64,000 nt of DNA from Cesiribacter sp. SM1 (GCF_020178975.1 NZ_JAHXBU010000094.1:1-64000), one strand, 5' to 3'. Counted from the first letter of the stretch, positions 54,217 through 63,728 are shown. Numbers and translations are program-made. Notes: generated by a model not told the origin, from the sequence alone.

Positions 54217-56946
54217 CTAGCGTAATTGCTGTCCAATTGTAAAGTGGAACTGAGGTCCGCTGGCTCCAGCGTTGCCAGGTACCTGGTCGAAGCCATAGCC
54301 CCAGTCTACACCAATCAGGCCAAAGGCAGGCATGAAAATCCTGGCACCTATACCGGCAGAGCGGTAAAGCTTGAATGGATTGTATTCGGCATAGCTGCCC
54401 CAGTTATTACCCGCCTCGGCAAACGCCTGTATATAAATGGTAGCAGAAGGCTGCAGTGATATCGGGTAACGAAGCTGCAGGGCAAACTTATTATAGATAA
54501 TACCTCCAATTCTGGTACCCTGTGCATTTGTTGGCATGATCGAGTTATTCTCATAACCTCTGAGGCCAATGATGTCACGACCAAGCAGATATCCGCTCGA
54601 CTGGCCCGAAAGACCATCACCACCCACCACAAAGCGCTCAAACGGGCTGATAGGATTTCCGCTGCCATAGGAGCCGATAAAGCCCATATTTGCTTTGGTA
54701 TTGATTACCAGCTTGCCAATTACCGGCGTGTACAGCTCGGCATCGAACATATACTTGTGGTATTCAACCCATTTATAACGATCTTCATCAGCCACATCTG
54801 TACTGTAATTCCTGTCATTAAACAAGGAATAAGGCGGCGTAAAGCTTGCCGAAAGCGTGTAGGATGAGCCGCTCAAGGGATAGATTGGTGCACTCACACT
54901 ATTACGCGCAAGGGTGGTGTTGAAGGTGATGTTATTAGCATTACCATTCAGAATTCCTATATCCTGCCCCAGGCTATATCCAGCTGCAGGCTGTCCTTCT
55001 TCATCTAGCCGGGTATATATATTGTATATCTGGTAAGAAAGGGAGTTCCTGATCTGGAAGAAGTCGTCAGGCCATTTAGCACGGCGGCCAAGTCCTACTG
55101 AAACATTCGTTACCCGCAGGTGACCAGACTGCTCACCAAAGGTAAACAGGTTAGCTCCTGATCCGTAGTAGCGCTGAATAGAGTGGCTAAGGTTTACACT
55201 AAATGAGTTAGGCTTTTTACCACCCAACCATGGCTCAGAGAAAGTGAACGAGTAGCTCTGGAAACGACGGCCGCTTGCCTGTGCTCTTAGGGCCAGCGTT
55301 TGGCCATCTCCTACCGGCAATGGATCCCAGGTGCTTGGTTTAAAGATATTCTGAATGGAGAAGTTATTGAACACCAGACCAAGTGTACCAATAAAGCCAC
55401 CATAACCGCCTGCACTGCGGCCACCCCAGCCTGCAGACATTTCTATCTGGTCGCTTGGACGCTCCTGTACGGTATACTCAATATCTACAGTACCATCTGC
55501 AGGGTTTGGTATAGGATTGATGCCGAAGCTTTCCTGATCGAAATAACCAAGCGCCAGAATTTCACGCTGGGTACGGATTACATCGGTACGGCTGAATTTA
55601 TCACCAGGCAGGGTACGTACTTCACGTAAAATCACATGATCTTTCGTCCGTTCGTTGCCATTGATGATAATCCTTTTGATAGTAGCCTGCGGACCTTCCT
55701 GTACACGCATCTCCACATCAATGGAATCGCCTTCCACTCTTACTTCAACAGGTTTGATGCTGAAAAAGAGGTAGCCATTGTCCATGTAAAGCGAACTGAT
55801 GTCCAGGCCGTTTGGATTGTAGTTGAGCTTTTTCTGGATAAGCTCCATGTCGTACACATCGCCTTTGTTAATTGCCAGCACACGTGCCAGGGCGCTGTCG
55901 CTGTGTACATAGTTGCCAGACCAGTCTATTTCGCGGAAATAGTATTTACGGCCTTCTTCTACATCTATGTTAAGTACCAGCATGTTTTCCTTAGGAGAGT
56001 GGTAGAGCGAATCTCCTACTATCCTGGCATCACGATAGCCTTTGGAGTTATAGAATGCAATAACTGCATCTTTATCTTCCTCAAACTCATCGCGTACAAA
56101 TTTAGAGCTGCTAAAGAAGTTTGGCTTAACATGCGTAGCCAGGTAATCTTTAACATCCTGTGTTTCTATTTCTCTTGTGTTGGAGAAGAACTCAGCAACA
56201 TCTGATGGGCGGAAATTAATGATTCTGCTGAAAAGATCTTTGAAAAGGGTAACGCGTGGTTTCTCCTTTGTATTCTTCATCCTGGCCTTCAGGCGGGAGT
56301 CTGCCAGGCTTTCGTTGCCTACAAAATTGATCTGGTCAATTCGCTGCTTTTTACCTCTTGTTACCAGCACACGCAGCTTAACACTGTTGGCCAGGTTTTT
56401 TTCTTTTTCCGGAATTATTTTTACAGAAGCATTAAGATAGCCTTTGTCAACAAAGTACTTTCTTACACTTAGTTCAGTATTTTTAATGAGGGCGTCGGTT
56501 ACCACCCTGCCCCGGATAAGCTTTACCTGTTCCTTGATATCATCAGCCTGGCTCCGGTTTACTCCTTCAACCTCATAGCTGGTAAGGCGGGGGCGTTCTG
56601 TGAGCCCTATTTCCAGCCACACTTTATCGCCTTCTATCTTAGAGATATATACACCAACATCGCCAATAATGCCCTGTTCCCAAAGCTTATTGATGGCACT
56701 GGTAATGGCATCGCCCGGTATTCTGATACGGTCGCCAGCCCGCAGGCCAGTAAGAGATACCAATGCATCTGCATTCAGGGTTTCTACCCCTGTTACGGTA
56801 ATTTCTGCGATTTCGTACTCCTGGGGGTTCGCGTAATTTAACTCAACGCCTGATTGTGTGCGGCCTGAACGCCGCAGACCAACCTGGGCATCAGCTAATA
56901 TGGGCAATGTTGCCAGCCCTAGGCACAATAAAAAGATCCTTATCAT
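54217..56946 (-). CDS. bamA: Outer-membrane assembly factor BamA
   Basis: A 909-residue Omp85 protein that inserts beta-barrels into the outer membrane. After a signal peptide come five POTRA domains (about 45-470) and a 16-stranded barrel (about 500-909). The lid-loop motif appears as GLRGYENN (near 820), the G-R-G-Y type signature. The chain is about 100 residues longer than E. coli BamA, mostly in the POTRA linkers. The start overlaps the uppS stop by 4 bases. Confidence 0.95.
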   Translation of the reverse strand: MIRIFLLCLGLATLPILADAQVGLRRSGRTQSGVELNYANPQEYEIAEITVTGVETLNADALVSLTGLRAGDRIRIPGDAITSAINKLWEQGIIGDVGVYISKIEGDKVWLEIGLTERPRLTSYEVEGVNRSQADDIKEQVKLIRGRVVTDALIKNTELSVRKYFVDKGYLNASVKIIPEKEKNLANSVKLRVLVTRGKKQRIDQINFVGNESLADSRLKARMKNTKEKPRVTLFKDLFSRIINFRPSDVAEFFSNTREIETQDVKDYLATHVKPNFFSSSKFVRDEFEEDKDAVIAFYNSKGYRDARIVGDSLYHSPKENMLVLNIDVEEGRKYYFREIDWSGNYVHSDSALARVLAINKGDVYDMELIQKKLNYNPNGLDISSLYMDNGYLFFSIKPVEVRVEGDSIDVEMRVQEGPQATIKRIIINGNERTKDHVILREVRTLPGDKFSRTDVIRTQREILALGYFDQESFGINPIPNPADGTVDIEYTVQERPSDQIEMSAGWGGRSAGGYGGFIGTLGLVFNNFSIQNIFKPSTWDPLPVGDGQTLALRAQASGRRFQSYSFTFSEPWLGGKKPNSFSVNLSHSIQRYYGSGANLFTFGEQSGHLRVTNVSVGLGRRAKWPDDFFQIRNSLSYQIYNIYTRLDEEGQPAAGYSLGQDIGILNGNANNITFNTTLARNSVSAPIYPLSGSSYTLSASFTPPYSLFNDRNYSTDVADEDRYKWVEYHKYMFDAELYTPVIGKLVINTKANMGFIGSYGSGNPISPFERFVVGGDGLSGQSSGYLLGRDIIGLRGYENNSIMPTNAQGTRIGGIIYNKFALQLRYPISLQPSATIYIQAFAEAGNNWGSYAEYNPFKLYRSAGIGARIFMPAFGLIGVDWGYGFDQVPGNAGASGPQFHFTIGQQLR

Positions 56947-57692
56947 CCCTGTTTACTCAGGTTAATTTGTTCACTTGTTTTACCAAAACGTCTTTCTCGC
57001 TGCTGATAGGACAAAATAGCCTCATACAGATGTTCTCTCCGAAAGTCTGGCCATAGCACTTCCGTAATGTAGAGCTCGGTATATGCCAGCTGCCACAGCA
57101 GAAAATTACTAATGCGCATTTCACCACTGGTGCGTATCAATAATTCCGGGTCTGGTATGGGATGCGTACATAACTGCTGTTCAAATAGTTCCTGAGTAAG
57201 CGCCTCTGGCGCCATTTTACCTTCCTGAACCGCTTTCATCAGGTTGCGGGCAGCCTGCATAATTTCCCAGCGGCCACTATAGCTAAGTGCTAGTGTAAGC
57301 GTAAGGCCAGTGTTATGCTGCGTTTGGCTGATTGCTTCATGCAACTGTTTCTGACAGCTACCGGGCAAATCATCCAGATTACCGATATGGTTTAGCTTTA
57401 CATTGTTCTTTTGTAGTGTACCTACTTCTTTTCTGATGGTAGATACTAAAAGCTCCATAAGGGCATTCACTTCTGCTTTAGGCCTGTTCCAGTTTTCTGT
57501 AGAGAAGGCATAAAGCGTTAGGTATTGTACTCCTATCTCTGCACAGCCTTCGGTGGTTTCGCGTACAGCCTGTATCGCATTCCGATGGCCAAACACCCGG
57601 GCTGCTCCCTGTCGTTTGGCCCACCTTCCATTCCCATCCATTATAACGGCAATGTGGCGGGGTAAATTATGCAGATCAAGTCTTTCTTTCAT
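56943..57692 (-). CDS. uppS: Isoprenyl (undecaprenyl) diphosphate synthase
   Basis: A 249-residue cis-prenyltransferase that makes undecaprenyl diphosphate, the carrier for peptidoglycan and the polysaccharide repeat units encoded at 13-27 kb. The catalytic MDGNGRWAK motif has Asp19; FSTENWNRP and RTSGEMRISNFLLWQ are intact. It begins the uppS-bamA-skp-skp operon and has a good promoter 27 bases upstream. Confidence 0.96.
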   Translation of the reverse strand: MKERLDLHNLPRHIAVIMDGNGRWAKRQGAARVFGHRNAIQAVRETTEGCAEIGVQYLTLYAFSTENWNRPKAEVNALMELLVSTIRKEVGTLQKNNVKLNHIGNLDDLPGSCQKQLHEAISQTQHNTGLTLTLALSYSGRWEIMQAARNLMKAVQEGKMAPEALTQELFEQQLCTHPIPDPELLIRTSGEMRISNFLLWQLAYTELYITEVLWPDFRREHLYEAILSYQQRERRFGKTSEQINLSKQG

Positions 57693-57718
57693 CCCAACTG
57701 TCCGGTAAAATCAATTTG

Positions 57719-57751
57719 CAAAGGTAATGAAAATTACCCCTTTAGCGGCAA
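57719..57751 (-). promoter_or_regulatory. Promoter of uppS-bamA-skp-skp
   Basis: On the minus strand TTG (57751-57749), 22 bases, then TACCTTTG (57726-57719), matching the Bacteroidota consensus. The predicted start near 57712 leaves a 20-base leader before uppS. Confidence 0.6.
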
Positions 57752-57776
57752 CAGTATATAAATTTATATTAATTTC

Positions 57777-58586
57777 TTACAGATACTTTTTAGGATTGAA
57801 ATGATATGGACATGGAATAGTCCAGAAGGTATAGCTTAGCGTGATGCCTGTAGTAAAATACCAGTCGTTGTGGTTTGGGTTTCCGTACTGGTAGCTTTTA
57901 CGAGGAGCAGCACCTCCCACTGTAGGGGGCACTTCTCCGGTATTATCCAGGTAATCAAAAAAAGTTTTGCGGGCCATCCATTCAATACCAAGTGTCCAGG
58001 CAGGATTTATATGATACTCCACCCCAAAACCCACCGGAATAACCGGCTGATAATTTTTAAATTCTGCTGTCTTAATTGAATGGGAATATGCACGAACAGG
58101 ATCTGATGGGCGATAGCTATCATAACCATGCTGCAGCATCATTCCTATCCCTCCCACAAAATATGGAGTCCAGGGAAGCTGCCTGTCATCAAAAAACTTA
58201 AAATCATAGAAGTTGTATTCAAACAGAACCGACAGTTCATTAACCCAGTTATTGAACTGCCCCCTGTTGCGTGCATTTGCAAAAGCATCGTAGGGGCGCT
58301 CATCACTGCCAACCAGTTTGCCCACCATTACATTGCCCCTAAGGCTCATGTAGTTATTCAGGTTGTAGCGGTAAAAAATAGAACCGGCAGGCCTGTGGTT
58401 CCTGAAGGAATAGTTTTGCACCAGGTCGCCCACATAATTGCTGGCCCCCAAAGATATCCCCACTTCATGAATCTGAGCCTGGCCAACTGAAGCGCAAAGT
58501 AAGAAAGCCATAAAAAAAGGAAAAACCCGAGTGAGTTTTCCCCCTGTAATTATGCTGGTGCCTGTGCTGTTACCTGAATTTAGCAT
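57777..58586 (-). CDS. DUF6089-type outer-membrane barrel protein
   Basis: A 269-residue exported protein. The signal helix is preceded by an unusual 20-residue polar stretch and ends near residue 38 (GQAQ). The mature part opens with EVGISLGASNYVGDL and contains FYRYNLNNYMSLRGN, VLFEYNFYDF, YFVGGIGMML and a conserved FGVEYHINPAWTLGIE. It resembles the DUF6089 barrel family of Bacteroidota. It overlaps the next upstream gene by 17 bases. A paralogue is encoded directly upstream. Role in the outer membrane is unknown; its position before uppS-bamA suggests envelope biogenesis. Confidence 0.75.
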   Translation of the reverse strand: MLNSGNSTGTSIITGGKLTRVFPFFMAFLLCASVGQAQIHEVGISLGASNYVGDLVQNYSFRNHRPAGSIFYRYNLNNYMSLRGNVMVGKLVGSDERPYDAFANARNRGQFNNWVNELSVLFEYNFYDFKFFDDRQLPWTPYFVGGIGMMLQHGYDSYRPSDPVRAYSHSIKTAEFKNYQPVIPVGFGVEYHINPAWTLGIEWMARKTFFDYLDNTGEVPPTVGGAAPRKSYQYGNPNHNDWYFTTGITLSYTFWTIPCPYHFNPKKYL

Positions 58587-59655
58587 TACGTAAGTTGGTT
58601 CCGAGGATGTAAGTTAAAGAAATACTCGTTACAAGATAAACGTCTTTATCATCTTTTCCGCGTATGTTAACTGGATCTTCTAACCCATACCCCGCAAAAC
58701 GTTGATAAATATCATGTTGTGGATTTAATGGATTACTCCAAGGATGAGCAGAATCTTCCGAGCCAAGAAATCGAAATCTATCGTATGATAAAATTTCGCT
58801 AACATCTAGCTCATTACTTCTATATGCCATTATTCTAGCTAAATTGGCCTGAGGTCCCTCACCAAAGCTTTCTGGATCTCTGTAAAGATTGCTTACATCA
58901 TCTACATAATCAGTAAATGTTTGGCGATAAGATATTTCAAATGCTAAATTCCAGTAACGATTCACTTTATAACGAACTCCTGCTCCCACTGGTATGGCAA
59001 AGGCAAAATTACTGTAATTTTTATCCTCTGTTCGCAGGGGCTTTAATTCTACCCATTCATCTGGCGACACTCCACCATACCTTTCATCATTATCCTGGAT
59101 CTGGCTTGGGTTTGTAACATCATAGTGCACATAATCAAACTCTGGCACACGTGCCCATGGGTTATGATGAAATACAGCAATACCCGCAAACAGGTATGGT
59201 ACGAATTCCGGACGGGTGATAAAAGTTCTGGAGTGTGCTTTCAGGTCAAACACCATCATTGCGGACAACTCTTTGATGTCGTTACGAAAGTGCAGGTTCC
59301 TTACATGACGTGCAGCTTCTGGACTTCCGAGCTCAGAGGTGGCATCGTCGCCTTTCAGGCGGCCCCACATAAAGCTACCCCGAAAGCTATACCATGTACC
59401 TAATTTGCGCTCTGCCGTAATGCCAATACCGGGGCGGGTAAAGGAAATATCGGTACTGGCAATTCTGTTTTTAGGTGCAAGGTCACCAAAGTAGTTCATC
59501 GCATTGATGCTGCCCCCAACCATCCAATAGCGCCTGTTCTTATTAAAAGCCCTTAAATTACCCCTGTACTGCCCAATACTTCGCTGAGCCAGTGCATCCT
59601 CCGCTACCAGGGTAAAAAAGGTTAAAACGAGCAGGTATGTGTAAAGCTTCTTCAT
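58570..59655 (-). CDS. DUF6089-like outer-membrane barrel protein, larger paralogue
   Basis: A 361-residue exported barrel protein starting at ATG 59655 (MKKLYTYLLVLTFF, cleavage near ALAQ). It shares with its neighbour the order of landmarks: NYFGDL versus NYVGDL, VPYLFAGIAVFHHNP versus PYFVGGIGMM, VGAGVRYKVNRYWNLAFEI, and RQTFTDYVDD versus RKTFFDYLDN. A 45-residue insertion near 285-330 makes it longer. The pair therefore looks like a tandem duplication with divergence. Function unknown. Confidence 0.75.
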   Translation of the reverse strand: MKKLYTYLLVLTFFTLVAEDALAQRSIGQYRGNLRAFNKNRRYWMVGGSINAMNYFGDLAPKNRIASTDISFTRPGIGITAERKLGTWYSFRGSFMWGRLKGDDATSELGSPEAARHVRNLHFRNDIKELSAMMVFDLKAHSRTFITRPEFVPYLFAGIAVFHHNPWARVPEFDYVHYDVTNPSQIQDNDERYGGVSPDEWVELKPLRTEDKNYSNFAFAIPVGAGVRYKVNRYWNLAFEISYRQTFTDYVDDVSNLYRDPESFGEGPQANLARIMAYRSNELDVSEILSYDRFRFLGSEDSAHPWSNPLNPQHDIYQRFAGYGLEDPVNIRGKDDKDVYLVTSISLTYILGTNLRNAKFR

Positions 59656-59703
59656 AGACAACATTGAATACCAGACCAAACGCTAAAAGAAGTTAGGCCA
59701 ATA

Positions 59704-59733
59704 CAAAACTATAAAAAGTTCCATAAAAACAAA
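59704..59733 (-). promoter_or_regulatory. Promoter of the tandem barrel genes
   Basis: On the minus strand TTTG (59733-59730), 18 bases, then TAGTTTTG (59711-59704). It abuts the nadK stop, 49 bases before the barrel gene start, giving those genes their own promoter. Confidence 0.6.
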
Positions 59734-60609
59734 TCAATTACGATTATCTAAACCCCAGTTTAACTTTTGCCGGAGGGTATCGAAGAAATTGTAACCTGTA
59801 AGTTTTACCAGCTTTGCGCGAAATTTCTCCTTTCTTACTGCCATTTGTATGCCAGCATCTACTGTTCGGGAACGGGAATCAAGGGACACCAGAAAGTGGT
59901 TGCTTCTGCCTTCGATCTCAAAAGAAATTACACTGTTATCGGATACAACCATTGGCCGTACATAGAGGTTGTGCGGGCTTACAGGGGTAACCACAAAATT
60001 ATTTGACTGCGGCAATACCAATGGACCACCACAGCTCAAAGAATAACCTGTTGAACCTGTAGGAGTTGCTACAATCAGTCCATCTGCCCAGTAAGAATTT
60101 AAAAATTCTCCATCTATGTATGTATGTACTACAATCATAGAAGAAGTATCTTTTTTCAGTATCGTAAAATCGTTCAGGCCAAAGTTTCTTCCTTCAAATA
60201 AATCCTGGTCGGCATCCAGGTGAATAAGAGTTCTGTACTCGTGGCTGAAGTAGTTATTGTAAAGCGCATCCACCACCTCCCTGATCCTGTCTTTGGGCAT
60301 GGTGGCTAAAAAGCCCAGCCTGCCTGTATTAATACCCACAATGGGAATCCCCAGGTCACCTACATAGGTAACCGTATCCAGCAGGGTACCATCACCACCC
60401 AGGCTAAAGATAAAGTCCATCCCCTCCAGCGAATCGTTCCTGGAAAACATACGGGCTTCCGGAAGACTGTGCTCAAATTTAGAGAGGTTTTTCTGAAGGG
60501 GCTTGGAGATGTACAGCTCTGCCCCGCGGGCAGAAAGCTCATCAAACACCTGCTGTATGTAAAACACACTATCAGGATTCACAGCTTTTGCGTGCAGGGC
60601 AATCTTCAT
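59734..60609 (-). CDS. nadK: NAD kinase
   Basis: A 291-residue enzyme that makes NADP from NAD. The GGDGT motif (71-75), the Asn-Asp motif in NDFTILKKD, and the PTGSTGYSLSCGGP block are all present. I use the ATG at 60609 rather than the TTG one codon earlier. It is the last gene of the yqeY-cvpA-pabA-hydrolase-CBS-nadK run, 18 bases after the CBS gene. Confidence 0.96.
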   Translation of the reverse strand: MKIALHAKAVNPDSVFYIQQVFDELSARGAELYISKPLQKNLSKFEHSLPEARMFSRNDSLEGMDFIFSLGGDGTLLDTVTYVGDLGIPIVGINTGRLGFLATMPKDRIREVVDALYNNYFSHEYRTLIHLDADQDLFEGRNFGLNDFTILKKDTSSMIVVHTYIDGEFLNSYWADGLIVATPTGSTGYSLSCGGPLVLPQSNNFVVTPVSPHNLYVRPMVVSDNSVISFEIEGRSNHFLVSLDSRSRTVDAGIQMAVRKEKFRAKLVKLTGYNFFDTLRQKLNWGLDNRN

Positions 60610-60626
60610 CAAGAAAAAGTTTTGAT

Positions 60627-61292
60627 TTAAATCTCCAGGAAACGGATAAGCATGTCGAGCCGGTCTTTGTCGTTAGACATCACCTCTGTTTCCTGAAAAG
60701 TAGCAATGATCCGGTAGCCAAAACGCTCAAGCGTAGCAATGATTCGGGATATATCTTTTTTATTGATCTTTAATGTAAGCTTAATGCGGCTGGGGTCGTG
60801 CAGATCTGTGCTGATACTGCTGCAAAGTATTTTTCCTCCATCTGACTCAATGAGCCTGCCTATTTCGGCCATAGAGTAATCTACCTGGTTAAGCGAAAGA
60901 ATCATGATGGCCCCCGGGCTCTGTACCGCGGCTGTCTGGGCAAAGGCTGCAATGGTATCTTCCAGGGTAATTACCCCCTGGTAAAGGCCCTCACCATCCA
61001 GCACGGCAACAGTTTGTACGCCAAACTCTGCAGCAGCTTTTATGATATCATAAAAGTGCTGATTTTCATATACAAAGCAATTCTTATCGACAAGCGGAAA
61101 GCTGCCAACCTGCTTTTTTTGCTGAGCGGCCTCTAGCACTGCCTCATCCCTGATTAAGCCTGCATATATGCCATTCTCAACCACTGGCAGCTGGTTAACG
61201 CGCAGCTCTTCCATCCAGTGCAAGGCTTTTTCTGCCAGATCTGAGGGATGTAGCGAGGGTATTACAGGATTGATCAGTTCGGTTGCTATCAT
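60627..61292 (-). CDS. CBS-domain pair protein with ACT-like C-terminus
   Basis: A 221-residue cytoplasmic protein with two CBS motifs (about 5-60 and 75-130) that would bind adenine nucleotides. The C-terminal region (about 140-215, SPGAIMILSLNQVDYSMAEI...) has the beta-alpha-beta pattern of an ACT-like domain, as in AcuB-type regulators. It overlaps the alpha/beta hydrolase gene by 4 bases and precedes nadK. A role sensing adenylate or NAD(P) status is plausible but unproven. Confidence 0.82.
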   Translation of the reverse strand: MIATELINPVIPSLHPSDLAEKALHWMEELRVNQLPVVENGIYAGLIRDEAVLEAAQQKKQVGSFPLVDKNCFVYENQHFYDIIKAAAEFGVQTVAVLDGEGLYQGVITLEDTIAAFAQTAAVQSPGAIMILSLNQVDYSMAEIGRLIESDGGKILCSSISTDLHDPSRIKLTLKINKKDISRIIATLERFGYRIIATFQETEVMSNDKDRLDMLIRFLEI

Positions 61293-62059
61293 GCAAGTGC
61301 AGCGTTAGTAGTCTTTAAATATTCACTTAAAATCTGGTTAAACTTCTCGGGGTGTTCCATCATAGGCGCATGGCAGCATTTGTCGATAAACCGCAGTGTT
61401 GAATTTGGTATCAGGCGGTTAAACTCATGCGCAACCATGGGTGGTGTAATAGTATCGTTAAGCCCCCAGACTAATAACGTAGGTACTTGTATTTTTGGTA
61501 AATCCTGAGCCAGATTATGTCGTTGTGCCGATTTGGCTATGGCCACAATGCGCATACATTTAGGAATGCTCTTCGTGGTTTCAAACACCTCATCAATGTA
61601 TTCTTTGGTGGCTACCTTTGGATCATAGAAAGTGTATTCAACCCTTTCCTTTATGTACTCATAGCTGCCACGCTTGGGGTAGGAACCGCCCATTCCGTTT
61701 TCAAAAAGGCCGGAACTCCCGGTAAGTACCAGGCGCTCTACTTTCTCCGGATTGGCCAGCGTATAGAGCAGTGCGATATGACCACCCAGGGAGTTGCCCA
61801 TGATGGTCATACGATTAAGTTGAAAATGCTTTACAAACGCCTGCAAATGGCGTTGCAAACCTTCCAGATCGGCCTGGCGCAGTGGCATTTCATATATAGG
61901 AAGCATGGGTATTACCACCCTGTATTCAGAACTAAAGCGATTCACTACACCTTCCCAGTTACTTAGAGCACCAAAAAGCCCATGTAACAGCAACAGCACC
62001 TTGCCCTGCCCTTCATCGATGTACTGAAAATCTCCTTCTTCTCTAATGCGTAACTTCAT
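61289..62059 (-). CDS. Alpha/beta hydrolase
   Basis: A 256-residue single-domain hydrolase. The oxyanion HG motif is at 26-27, the nucleophile elbow GNSLGG has Ser90, the acid is in WGLNDTITP (about 210) and the histidine in CCHAPMMEHPE (about 237). No signal peptide is present. Substrate unknown. It is translationally coupled to the CBS protein. Confidence 0.87.
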   Translation of the reverse strand: MKLRIREEGDFQYIDEGQGKVLLLLHGLFGALSNWEGVVNRFSSEYRVVIPMLPIYEMPLRQADLEGLQRHLQAFVKHFQLNRMTIMGNSLGGHIALLYTLANPEKVERLVLTGSSGLFENGMGGSYPKRGSYEYIKERVEYTFYDPKVATKEYIDEVFETTKSIPKCMRIVAIAKSAQRHNLAQDLPKIQVPTLLVWGLNDTITPPMVAHEFNRLIPNSTLRFIDKCCHAPMMEHPEKFNQILSEYLKTTNAALA

Positions 62060-62083
62060 GAGTATTTAGTTTGCTTATGGCCA

Positions 62084-62659
62084 CTACTGATGGCCTGCAA
62101 TTTTATTAAAACTAAGCCAATTTTTTAACAATGCCAACCCGCTTTCTGTCAGGATAGCCTCCGGATGAAACTGTACCCCTCTTATCGGAAGTGAGGTATG
62201 GCGTAAGGCCATCAGTTCGCTCTCGGCCGTTTCTGCAATAGGTTCCAGGCATGCCGGCAGCTCCTTTAACAGCAGCGAATGGTAGCGCACTACCTGCAGC
62301 TGGCTGGGCAAACCATCAAAAAGATAATCTGGCTTGCAGAAAATCTGCGATAATTTTCCGTGCATTGGCCGCTGTGCCTTATGTAAACGAGCCCCGAAAA
62401 ATTCTCCTAACGCCTGGTGCCCCAGGCATACCCCTAAAATGGGTACACGCTGGTAGTTGTATGCAATAATATCCATTAAACAACCAGCCTTGGCAGGTGT
62501 TTGCGGTCCTGGAGATAAGATAATAGCCTGGTAGGGAATTCTCTGGATTTTTGCCAGTGGCTGATCGTTCTGCACCACCTCACAGGCAACCCCTAGCCGG
62601 TGTATATAGTCGGCCAGGTTCCAGGTAAAGGAATCGAAATTATCGAGCAACAGCACCAT
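62084..62659 (-). CDS. Glutamine amidotransferase, PabA/TrpG family
   Basis: A 191-residue class I amidotransferase that supplies ammonia to a chorismate-using synthase. The catalytic cysteine lies in GVCLGHQALG (Cys78) and the His-Glu pair in VQFHPEAI (near 169). The opening LLLDNFDSFTWNLADYI is typical of PabA/TrpG. No PabB/TrpE partner is adjacent, so folate versus tryptophan role is open; a shared subunit is possible. Confidence 0.9.
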   Translation of the reverse strand: MVLLLDNFDSFTWNLADYIHRLGVACEVVQNDQPLAKIQRIPYQAIILSPGPQTPAKAGCLMDIIAYNYQRVPILGVCLGHQALGEFFGARLHKAQRPMHGKLSQIFCKPDYLFDGLPSQLQVVRYHSLLLKELPACLEPIAETAESELMALRHTSLPIRGVQFHPEAILTESGLALLKNWLSFNKIAGHQ

Positions 62660-62664
62660 AGCTT

Positions 62665-63171
62665 TTATGATGGGTTAAAGAAACGGCGTGCTGCAGGCAG
62701 CGCCTGCCCGATGAGATCGAAAAATGCTGGCGCCAGGGGAGCAAGCAAATCGTAAAACCAGGATTGGGTTAACAAGCCCCCTGGCCGGTTCAGTTCCATT
62801 GTTGATGCCACCCAAAATAGCACACTGATGCCCAGCGCCCATTTTAACAGACCCGCAACTGCGCCCAGCAGACTATCTACCACACCTAAAAAGGTAAGGT
62901 GAAGTGCCTTGCTGGCTATATTGCCAATAAGGTTAATGCCTACCACCACCAAAACAAACAGCACAAAAAAGGCAATGTAAGGCAGCAGGCTCTCATTTAT
63001 ATCAACATAGCCAGATAACCAGTCGATGCTCCACTGCAGCATCTTAAGGCCTACCACAATGCCTATTACAAATGCAACAATACCAATAATCTCGAGCAGG
63101 AGCCCTTTCCTAAACCCGCTAAAGGTACCCCAGATCAGCAGGAGTAAAATAACTACATCTAATGCGTTCAA
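62665..63171 (-). CDS. CvpA family membrane protein
   Basis: A 168-residue protein with four membrane helices (about 3-20, 25-45, 65-85, 100-122) and the GTFSGFRKGLLLEIIG motif at 16-31 diagnostic of CvpA/colicin V production proteins. Function in most bacteria is envelope homeostasis. The start is TTG at 63171, 3 bases after the yqeY stop; no in-frame ATG is near. Confidence 0.87.
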   Translation of the reverse strand: MNALDVVILLLLIWGTFSGFRKGLLLEIIGIVAFVIGIVVGLKMLQWSIDWLSGYVDINESLLPYIAFFVLFVLVVVGINLIGNIASKALHLTFLGVVDSLLGAVAGLLKWALGISVLFWVASTMELNRPGGLLTQSWFYDLLAPLAPAFFDLIGQALPAARRFFNPS

Positions 63172-63174
63172 ATA

Positions 63175-63633
63175 TTAGCCCATTTGGTTTAGGAGGCTTT
63201 TTACCATGTCGGCAATGGTTTTGCCTTCGGCACGGCCGGCCAGCGATTTACTGGCAGAACCCATTACCTTGCCCATGTCTTTGGCACCGCTAGCACCTGT
63301 TTGCTGAATAATCTTTTGCAGCTCGGCGCGCATTTCATCTTCGGTAAGCTGCTTGGGCAGGTAACGCTCCACAACCTTTAGCTCGGCTTCTTCTTTTTCG
63401 GCCAGATCGTCGCGCCCCTGCTGCCTGTAAATCTCAAGGGCTTCCCTGCGCTGGTTAGCCGCTTTTGTAAGTATCTTCAGCTCGGTTTCCGGCATCATTT
63501 CCCCATCATGGCCTTTTTCTGTTTCGGCCAGTAAAATCAGGGATTTGATAGCACGCAGCGCACGCAGCTCATCTTTATCTTTGGCGCGCATGGCTGTTTT
63601 GATATCATCTTCTATCTGAAGCTTCAGTGACAT
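63175..63633 (-). CDS. GatB/YqeY domain protein
   Basis: A 152-residue helical protein of the YqeY family. It opens with QIEDDIKTAMRAKDKDELRALR and ends in KDMGKVMGSASKSLAGRAEG, both family hallmarks. The domain resembles the tail of GatB that contacts tRNA, but free-standing YqeY has no firmly known role. It is the first gene of the minus-strand operon, with a divergent promoter region upstream. Confidence 0.93.
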   Translation of the reverse strand: MSLKLQIEDDIKTAMRAKDKDELRALRAIKSLILLAETEKGHDGEMMPETELKILTKAANQRREALEIYRQQGRDDLAEKEEAELKVVERYLPKQLTEDEMRAELQKIIQQTGASGAKDMGKVMGSASKSLAGRAEGKTIADMVKSLLNQMG

Positions 63634-63661
63634 AAAAATTCAGTTTAAACGTAAAATACCG

Positions 63662-63680
63662 TATTTTCGCAACAAAGTTA
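63662..63680. promoter_or_regulatory. Overlapping divergent promoters, yqeY and pdxJ
   Basis: On the plus strand TATTTTCG (63662-63669) faces pdxJ; on the minus strand TAACTTTG (63680-63673) faces yqeY, with a TTTC about 20 bases upstream. The two -7 motifs are only 3 bases apart, so the two directions may compete for polymerase. Confidence 0.45.
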
Positions 63681-63728
63681 GGGATTTCTGGCACATGCAG
63701 AAAGTGCTAACCTTCAATAAACCTGCTT

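Noticed and set aside
55300-56205. Long plus-strand frames (109 and 189 codons) opposite bamA
   Set aside because: They are antisense to bamA, whose POTRA and barrel domains are continuous; no independent support.
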